Assembly: GCA_046052065.1 (NCBI GenBank)
Contig: JBJOND010000026.1
Coordinates: 1-27,247 of the forward strand
Source: CAINEC01 sp046052065
Lineage (GTDB): Bacteria; Bacteroidota; Bacteroidia; AKYH767-A; OLB10
Reading direction: 5' to 3'
DNA: 27,247 nucleotides
Below the pieces are notes generated by a model, which saw only the letters and a list, made by a program, of their open reading frames with translations, was not told the DNA's origin and did not search any database. The translations under genes and the position numbers were made by a program. Positions 22,455 to 27,247 of the stretch are shown in pieces (the stretch's first letter is position 1; every line of letters starts with the position of its first letter).

Positions 22455-23876
22455 ATGGAAAGTATCAGTGCTTTTGAAATGATTAAAATTGGAATTGGTC
22501 CATCAAGTTCACATACGATGGGGCCATGGATTGCTTCGGGCATGTTTATCCGAAGAATACAACAATTTAGTCCGTTGGAAGAAGTGATTTCTATTAAAGC
22601 TCACCTTTATGGTTCACTTGCTAAAACAGGTAAAGGACATGGAACAGATGTGGCTTTATTAATGGGCTTAAGCGGAGAAGATTATACTACCATTGACACC
22701 AATACCATCACGGAAAAATTCGAACGAATTCAGAATGGCAACACATTAAATTTGAATAACTCGCATGCTATTGACTTTTCGTATAGTCGTGACGTTATAT
22801 TTCACAAAGACAAGAGCATGCCTCAACATCCAAACACATTGGTATTTGAAGCAAATTTGAAATCGGGAGAAGCAATTACAAGAAATTACTATTCTGTTGG
22901 AGGAGGTTTTGTAGCAACAGATGAAGCAAATACAATCAACAAAAGTGCGATTGTTACGCCCTACCCTTGCCATATGGCTAACTCGATTTTGAGTTACTGT
23001 GAACAGTTAAATGTATCAGTTAGCGACTTGATTTTTTTAAATGAACAAGCGTGGAGAACGAAAGAAGAAATTACTGAAAAGGCCTTACACATCTGGAAAG
23101 AAATTAAAGATTGTATTTATCGTGGCACACATAAAAACGGGATTTTACCTGGAGGCTTGCAAGTAAAACGTAGAGCTGCAGAAATTAATAATAAGCTATT
23201 ACCGAATGTGAAGTACAATAACGTTGATGAATGGATTGATTGCATTCGTAATAGTGAACGTGATTTTAATTCGGTTAACAAATGGATTAGCTGCTTTGCA
23301 TTAGCAGTAAACGAAGAGAATGCATCATTCGGAAGAATCATCACTGCTCCTACTAACGGTGCTGCAGGTGTGATTCCAGCTGTATTGATGTATGCTTATT
23401 GTTTCGAGAAAGATTTTTCAGAAGATAAAATTGTTCGCTTTATAATTACTGCTGGAGAGATAGGAACTTTATTTAAAAAGAACGCAACAATCAGCGCAGC
23501 GATGGGTGGATGTCAGGCAGAAATTGGTGTAAGTAGTGCAATGGCCGCGGCAGCATTGGCAGAATGTTTAGGTGCTAGTCCGGGACAAGTATTAATGGCA
23601 GCAGAGATTGCAATGGAACATCATTTAGGGCTTACATGCGACCCTATTGGAGGCTTAGTACAAATACCTTGTATTGAACGTAACAGTATGGGTGCAATAA
23701 AAGCCATTACTGCTTCTAACATTGCTTTAGAAAGTGATCCATTATCAGCTCGTGTAAGTTTAGAAGATGTGATTAAGAGTATGTGGGAAACAGCAAAAGA
23801 TATGAGTGCAAAATACAAAGAAACATCGGAAGGCGGACTTGCAACAAATATCTCTGTGAACGTACCTGAGTGTTAA
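22455..23876 (+). CDS. sdaA: L-serine ammonia-lyase (iron-sulfur L-serine dehydratase)
   Basis: A 473-residue single-chain L-serine dehydratase that converts serine to pyruvate and ammonia using a [4Fe-4S] cluster. The N-terminal GIGPSSSHTMGPW motif (about 13-25) and the catalytic domain are fused, as in the Gram-negative single-polypeptide type. Cluster ligands are visible as C353, C395 and C406; their spacing (42 and 11) is the same as in the Legionella and E. coli enzymes. The protein ends in ...NVPEC, with cysteine 473 as the very last residue. In the Legionella enzyme a terminal cysteine reaches into the active site and binds the fourth iron ('tail in mouth'); the same arrangement is inferred here. 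The TAA stop abuts the queA stop with no spacer; the junction is TTAATTAA. The enzyme should be oxygen sensitive. Confidence 0.96.
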   Translation: MESISAFEMIKIGIGPSSSHTMGPWIASGMFIRRIQQFSPLEEVISIKAHLYGSLAKTGKGHGTDVALLMGLSGEDYTTIDTNTITEKFERIQNGNTLNLNNSHAIDFSYSRDVIFHKDKSMPQHPNTLVFEANLKSGEAITRNYYSVGGGFVATDEANTINKSAIVTPYPCHMANSILSYCEQLNVSVSDLIFLNEQAWRTKEEITEKALHIWKEIKDCIYRGTHKNGILPGGLQVKRRAAEINNKLLPNVKYNNVDEWIDCIRNSERDFNSVNKWISCFALAVNEENASFGRIITAPTNGAAGVIPAVLMYAYCFEKDFSEDKIVRFIITAGEIGTLFKKNATISAAMGGCQAEIGVSSAMAAAALAECLGASPGQVLMAAEIAMEHHLGLTCDPIGGLVQIPCIERNSMGAIKAITASNIALESDPLSARVSLEDVIKSMWETAKDMSAKYKETSEGGLATNISVNVPEC

Positions 23877-25097
23877 TTAAGGAAGCAACAGGGAACTATC
23901 GCCGTAACTTAAAAAACGATAATTATTTTGTAACGCGTGTTCATACACTTTTCTCCAATCGTTACCAATCAAAGCTGCAACTAATAACAACAATGTACTC
24001 TGTGGCTGATGAAAATTGGTGATTAATCCATCAACAATTTTAAACTGATAACCGGGTGCGATGATAATCTGTGTAAACCCCTCAATAAAATCTAATTCAT
24101 TTGCTTTCGCATAACTGATTAGTGCTGCCAAAGATTCATCAACAGAATAATTGTTTTCCGATTCATAAGGCTCCCATTGACTAATTGAAAAATCACCAGC
24201 TAAATGACGTTGCGCTAAGATTTGCACACCCATCCAATACAGACTTTCAAGTGTACGCATTGATGTGGTGCCAACAGGAATTATTTTACGATATTGTTTT
24301 TGATGCTGAAGATGTTGGATAGTTTCTATACTTACCTTGATTCGCTCTGCATGCATTTCATGATCTTTCATACTAGCTGCTTTTACAGGCTTGAAGGTAC
24401 CAGCACCTACATGTAAGAGCACATTGAGCATTTGAGTACCATTTGATTTCAAATTCTCTAATACACCATCCGTAAAATGTAAGCCGGCCGTAGGAGCTGC
24501 TACAGAACCTTCGTGAACAGCATAAACTGTATTATAACGAATACGGTCTTCCGCAGTTGCTGAACGATTCATATAAGGTGGCAATGGTAACTCACCTGCA
24601 TTTTCTAACAACTCACTAAATGAAAAATCAGCGTTATTCCATGTAAATTGAATCAAGGATTCCTGACCATAATTTTCTAGTCGCTGAGCAGCAAGAACAA
24701 CTTCCGAATTATCAATAACAATCTTCAACTTCAAAATTTCATCTCTCCACTTTTTTGAATTACCAACCATACAAATCCAATTAGTGGTATGTCGTTGCGA
24801 AAATGATTGTTCAACAGTAATTCCTTTTTGAGGCTCGAGGCAAAACACCTCGATTGCTGCACCTGATTCCTTTTGAAATGATAATCGCGCCTTTACAACC
24901 TTGGTGTTATTAAAAACGAGCGTTGATTGCGCTGGAAGTTGAGATTCAATCGAGGCAAAAACTTGGTCACTAATAGCACCATTCTTATAAACCAATAATC
25001 TAGATTCTGCACGATTAGAAATTGGTGAGGCCGCAATCTTTTCAGCGGGCAACACATAGGTAAAATCAGCAATATTTATTGTTCCCGGGTGGTTCAT
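23877..25097 (-). CDS. queA: S-adenosylmethionine:tRNA ribosyltransferase-isomerase (QueA)
   Basis: QueA moves the ribosyl part of SAM to 7-aminomethyl-7-deazaguanine in tRNA, forming epoxyqueuosine at the wobble base of Asn, Asp, His and Tyr tRNAs. Conserved family segments are present: ADFTYVLPAEKIA, VFNNTKVVKARL, AAPTAGLHF, LLHVGAGTFKPV, VGTTSMRTLES and TNFHQPQSTLLLLVAAL. At 406 residues it is about 50 longer than E. coli QueA. The extra length lies mainly between TTSMRTLES and APGYQFKIVDG (about 287-338), a segment I recall in other Bacteroidota QueA proteins. A perfect minus-strand -7 box ends only 4 bases before the ATG, so a leaderless message is likely. No other queuosine genes are nearby. 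It is convergent with sdaA and divergent from the LamG gene. Confidence 0.96.
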   Translation of the reverse strand: MNHPGTINIADFTYVLPAEKIAASPISNRAESRLLVYKNGAISDQVFASIESQLPAQSTLVFNNTKVVKARLSFQKESGAAIEVFCLEPQKGITVEQSFSQRHTTNWICMVGNSKKWRDEILKLKIVIDNSEVVLAAQRLENYGQESLIQFTWNNADFSFSELLENAGELPLPPYMNRSATAEDRIRYNTVYAVHEGSVAAPTAGLHFTDGVLENLKSNGTQMLNVLLHVGAGTFKPVKAASMKDHEMHAERIKVSIETIQHLQHQKQYRKIIPVGTTSMRTLESLYWMGVQILAQRHLAGDFSISQWEPYESENNYSVDESLAALISYAKANELDFIEGFTQIIIAPGYQFKIVDGLITNFHQPQSTLLLLVAALIGNDWRKVYEHALQNNYRFLSYGDSSLLLP

Positions 25098-25101
25098 GGA
25101 G

Positions 25102-25109
25102 CAAAGATA
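25102..25109 (-). promoter_or_regulatory. -7 box for queA, 4 bases from the start codon
   Basis: On the minus strand TATCTTTG (25109-25102) is a perfect TAnnTTTG match and leaves only four bases before the ATG at 25097. Transcription should then start at or next to the start codon. The upstream TTG is not well spaced (26 bases). Confidence 0.5.
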
Positions 25110-25120
25110 ATCATAGAAGA

Positions 25121-25151
25121 TTGTTATTTCAGATACAAAATTTTATCTTTA
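25121..25151 (+). promoter_or_regulatory. Promoter for the LamG/T9SS protein gene
   Basis: TTG (25121-25123), a 20-base spacer and TATCTTTA (25144-25151) match the Bacteroidota sigma consensus with one change at the last base. The ATG at 25173 is 21 bases further on. This element interleaves closely with the queA promoter on the other strand. Confidence 0.6.
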
Positions 25152-25172
25152 CAAATCCTGAAAAACCAACCT

Positions 25173-26393
25173 ATGAAAAAAGTTTTACTAATGGCACTAG
25201 CGCTAATTGGAATTTCTATCCAATCCAATGCACAATGCACCGCCAACACAAAGTCGATCACATTGAATGGGACAACTAGCTACGTTTCATTTACGACAGA
25301 TAACAATTTACAATTAGATTCTGCTATTACTGTAGAGGCTTGGATAAAACCATCAGCTTTCGGACCCAACCACTATAGCAATTCTATTGCATGTAAACAC
25401 AGCTGGAGTTTAAACGGCGAACAAGGATTCGTTTTACGTTGTGGTGGGTCAGGACAATTATCATTCACATTTTGTGGAGTTGACACACTCGGAAATACAA
25501 TGAGCTGGCAGCCTATAGTATCACCTGCTAATGTATTAACGCTAAATACATGGGCGCACGTAGCTGCAACTTTTGATGGTGACTCTTCAAAGCTTTTTGT
25601 CAATGGAATAAAAGTAGCATCTCAATACTTCCGTGGAACGATGAAACCAAACACTTCTTATCCGATGCGTATTGGTCGCTTGAGCGATGCAGTACAATCA
25701 GATGCAAGAGCCTTCAACGGACAAATTGACGAAGTACGAATTTGGAATATTGCTAAGCCTCAAGCAGAAATTTTAGCAGGTTACAATCGTCATATCTCAC
25801 CGACTTCAAACGGATTAGTTGGTTATTGGAATTTTAATATTGCTTCAGGCACTACAGTTCCTGATCAGACAAGCAGTGGGAATACTGGAACGTTAAATAC
25901 AGTAACGTTATCAACGAATGTTCCTTTTTATTGGTCTACTGCATTGCCTGTTATCTCAGCTAATGGATTGAATCTTTCATCTACATCTGCTTTTACTTAT
26001 CAGTGGAACTATAATGGTCAGCCGATTGCAAATGCAACAACCCAAAATTACACAGTAGCTCAAAATGGAACTTATACAGTTTCTATCACAGATTCCATTG
26101 GTTGTCCCGCTATTTCAAATCCTGTAATCATAAACACCGTAGGAATACAGGACCTTGACAATTCACAACAGATTAAGCTTTATAATGGTGATGGCTTTAT
26201 CCGAATTGATGCAAACAACGGCGTTGAACTAAAAGATATTTGCTTATACAATTGTGGAGGTGCAATGTTAGAAGAATTGAAAAATCCAACAAACAGCAAT
26301 ATCATTAATACCGATAGAATTATACCAGGAGTATACCTTGTAATGGTAATGACGGAAAATGAAATTTACCGAAGTAAAATATTCATCAAGTAA
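25173..26393 (+). CDS. Secreted LamG-domain protein with probable T9SS C-terminal sorting domain
   Basis: A 406-residue exported protein. I start it at 25173 because this ATG gives a signal peptide (MKKVLLMALALIGISIQSNA, then Q). The earlier in-frame ATG at 25089 lies over the queA start and upstream of the promoter. A concanavalin-A/LamG-type jelly-roll covers about 25-215: SITLNGTTSYVSF, VEAWIKPS, TWAHVAATFDGDSSKLFVNG, FNGQIDEVRIWNIA and GLVGYWNF. A short Ig-like segment follows (about 260-315, YQWNYNGQPIANATTQNYTV). The C-terminal 80 residues resemble the T9SS type A sorting domain, with the usual end pattern GVYLVMVMTENEIYRSKIFIK split over strands. Type IX secretion and surface attachment are inferred. 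Ligand unknown; glycan or adhesion roles are common for this fold. A GNRA-loop terminator follows. Confidence 0.88.
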   Translation: MKKVLLMALALIGISIQSNAQCTANTKSITLNGTTSYVSFTTDNNLQLDSAITVEAWIKPSAFGPNHYSNSIACKHSWSLNGEQGFVLRCGGSGQLSFTFCGVDTLGNTMSWQPIVSPANVLTLNTWAHVAATFDGDSSKLFVNGIKVASQYFRGTMKPNTSYPMRIGRLSDAVQSDARAFNGQIDEVRIWNIAKPQAEILAGYNRHISPTSNGLVGYWNFNIASGTTVPDQTSSGNTGTLNTVTLSTNVPFYWSTALPVISANGLNLSSTSAFTYQWNYNGQPIANATTQNYTVAQNGTYTVSITDSIGCPAISNPVIINTVGIQDLDNSQQIKLYNGDGFIRIDANNGVELKDICLYNCGGAMLEELKNPTNSNIINTDRIIPGVYLVMVMTENEIYRSKIFIK

Positions 26394-26399
26394 AAAAGT

Positions 26400-26425
26400 A
26401 AAGGTGTCGGAAGGCACCTTTTTTT
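26400..26425 (+). terminator. Rho-independent terminator after the LamG gene
   Basis: AAGGTGTC (26401-26408) pairs with GGCACCTT (26413-26420), including one T-G wobble, around the loop GGAA, a GNRA-type tetraloop. A run of seven T residues follows (26419-26425). It begins 7 bases after the LamG stop. Confidence 0.88.
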
Positions 26426-26433
26426 ATATGCAT

Positions 26434-26441
26434 TACATTTG
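26434..26441 (+). promoter_or_regulatory. -7 box for the last secreted protein gene
   Basis: TACATTTG is a perfect TAnnTTTG match ending 4 bases before the ATG at 26446. The matching -33 position would fall inside the terminator hairpin of the previous gene, where no TTG is present. Confidence 0.45.
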
Positions 26442-26445
26442 CAAA

Positions 26446-27159
26446 ATGAAAAAATCGATTACAGCATTCATATTCTGTTTGATTTCTTTAGTCGCAACCG
26501 CACAATACAATTGTATAGAAATAAAATGCGATTGCGACAACCAGAATTGTGATACATTGTCAATAACAACCTACAACCGACAAGAACAATTAATTAAGAA
26601 AATTAAATTTTCAAAAATTCCAACGGAACCAACTTTGTATATTTCATACGATTATAATTCTAACGGACAACTCACAAGAAAAGTAGCGCGCAATAAGCAA
26701 GGCAATTTGATATGGTTTAATAAACTATATTATCAATACAATAAAACTTTGTTTGCGGATACTTTATTCAAAGCTGACTCAACTTTAAAAATCGCATTTC
26801 TACATGTAAAAGATACAGCATCGCGAAGCAAAGTTGTTTACTGGTCGTTTGTAGGCGATTCTGTACCAAGTGTAGAGCAACGTATCGTTTTAGATTCATT
26901 AGGAAATGAATTTTTAAATACAACATGTTATAGTCCGAATGATTGTATTACCTACAAATCGTACTATAAAGGCAAAACAAAAACAAACACAGAAGTTTGG
27001 GTTTTAAAAAGTGAAAAGCCTGTTCCTACTTTAACGGAAATGGAAGACTATATCTTAGATGATAAGAATCGCTGGAGGGCGATGAGCAAAATAAATAGTG
27101 AAGGAAAGTGTAATGAACATTATTTTTACACCTATTCAGATAACGAAGAGAAAAAATAA
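26446..27159 (+). CDS. Secreted protein of unknown function
   Basis: A 237-residue protein I do not recognise. The ATG at 26446 gives a clear signal peptide (MKKSITAFIFCLISLVATAQ, about 20 residues). A longer in-frame version from 26359 would overlap the LamG gene and read through its terminator, so I reject it. The mature N-terminus has a cysteine cluster (C23, C28, C30, C35 in CIEIKCDCDNQNC), which may form disulfides or bind metal. The body has repeated short patterns such as YDYNSNGQLTRKVARNKQGNLIW and LDSLGNEFLNT, reminiscent of the YD/RHS- or MORN_2-like beta-hairpin repeats common in Bacteroidota secreted proteins, but too degenerate for a firm call. It has no lipobox and no T9SS sorting domain. 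It is transcribed in the same direction as the LamG gene but has its own promoter. Confidence 0.72.
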   Translation: MKKSITAFIFCLISLVATAQYNCIEIKCDCDNQNCDTLSITTYNRQEQLIKKIKFSKIPTEPTLYISYDYNSNGQLTRKVARNKQGNLIWFNKLYYQYNKTLFADTLFKADSTLKIAFLHVKDTASRSKVVYWSFVGDSVPSVEQRIVLDSLGNEFLNTTCYSPNDCITYKSYYKGKTKTNTEVWVLKSEKPVPTLTEMEDYILDDKNRWRAMSKINSEGKCNEHYFYTYSDNEEKK

Positions 27160-27160
27160 A

Positions 27161-27247
27161 TTATTGACCTTCTCTAGGACCTCGCTTATAAATTATCAAA
27201 CCATTTAAAAAGTTTCGCAATAGTTGATCTCCACATTTTTGATAATT
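27161..27247 (-). CDS. Possible C-terminal end of a gene cut by the window edge
   Basis: On the minus strand one frame is open from the window edge to a TAA at 27163-27161, giving 28 residues that end in YKRGPREGQ. It would be convergent with the previous gene at 1 base, the spacing seen at other convergent junctions here. A second minus frame is also open from the edge and ends earlier in KLFKWFDNL, so the frame is uncertain. No family can be assigned. Confidence 0.3.
   Translation of the reverse strand, partial: NYQKCGDQLLRNFLNGLIIYKRGPREGQ

Noticed and set aside
25089..25172. Upstream ATG extension of the LamG protein
   Set aside because: It overlaps the queA start, lies upstream of the promoter and hides the signal peptide that starts at 25173.
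26359..26445. Upstream extension of the last secreted protein
   Set aside because: It overlaps the LamG gene's end and runs through the terminator hairpin; the ATG at 26446 gives a clean signal peptide.
1..27247. A defence, phage or mobile-element system
   Set aside because: I read both strands for integrases, transposases, restriction, toxin-antitoxin pairs, reverse transcriptases, tRNA attachment sites and terminal repeats and saw none; nearly every gene belongs to a housekeeping or surface-protein family.

Overview
The window looks like ordinary core chromosome from a member of the Bacteroidota. The evidence is an AT-rich base composition, repeated upstream matches to the Bacteroidota -7 promoter box TAnnTTTG, a TonB-dependent receptor with a carboxypeptidase-regulatory N-terminus, a FISUMP-type lipoprotein, a LamG protein ending in a probable type IX secretion (T9SS) sorting domain, and a flavobacterial-type lycopene cyclase. 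I cannot place it at family level. I see no phage, insertion sequence, CRISPR array, tRNA, rRNA or recognisable defence cassette, and no gene-free stretch longer than about 260 bases.

Layout from left to right: the 3' part of an Mrp/ApbC Fe-S carrier ATPase with an NFU-type scaffold (+); a secreted MORN-variant protein (-); a TonB-dependent receptor (+); corA-priA (-); a methyltransferase and a ZIP metal transporter (+); a lipoprotein cytochrome c, an S4 RNA-binding protein and a DUF4153 membrane protein (-); an AhpC-like peroxiredoxin (+); a FISUMP lipoprotein (-); a YbiT-type ABC-F ATPase, inorganic pyrophosphatase and lycopene cyclase (+); an LpxL-like acyltransferase and an alpha/beta hydrolase (-); a membrane J-domain protein, a RhlE-like helicase and L-serine dehydratase (+); queA (-); a T9SS LamG protein and a secreted hypothetical protein (+); and perhaps the end of one more minus-strand gene.

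Strand flips every one to three genes, so transcription units meet alternately at divergent promoter regions and at very tight convergent ends. Five of six convergent pairs abut or overlap by up to 29 bases. The functional groups are mostly housekeeping: Fe-S assembly (Mrp with NFU), replication restart (PriA), divalent metal transport (CorA, ZIP), envelope lipid synthesis (acyltransferase), carotenoid formation (lycopene cyclase with pyrophosphatase), translation-related factors (ABC-F, S4 protein, RNA helicase, QueA) and surface or secreted proteins.

I did not find a convincing new multi-gene system. The most interesting observations are local. The ABC-F protein has one intact and one degenerate composite ATP site. 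A perfect 16-bp palindrome carries two back-to-back -7 boxes between divergent genes. Convergent gene ends are nearly spacer-free and sometimes coincide with hairpins. A 20-bp tandem repeat pairs with the 3' end of the FISUMP gene. Promoter boxes sit so close to some start codons that leaderless transcripts are predicted.
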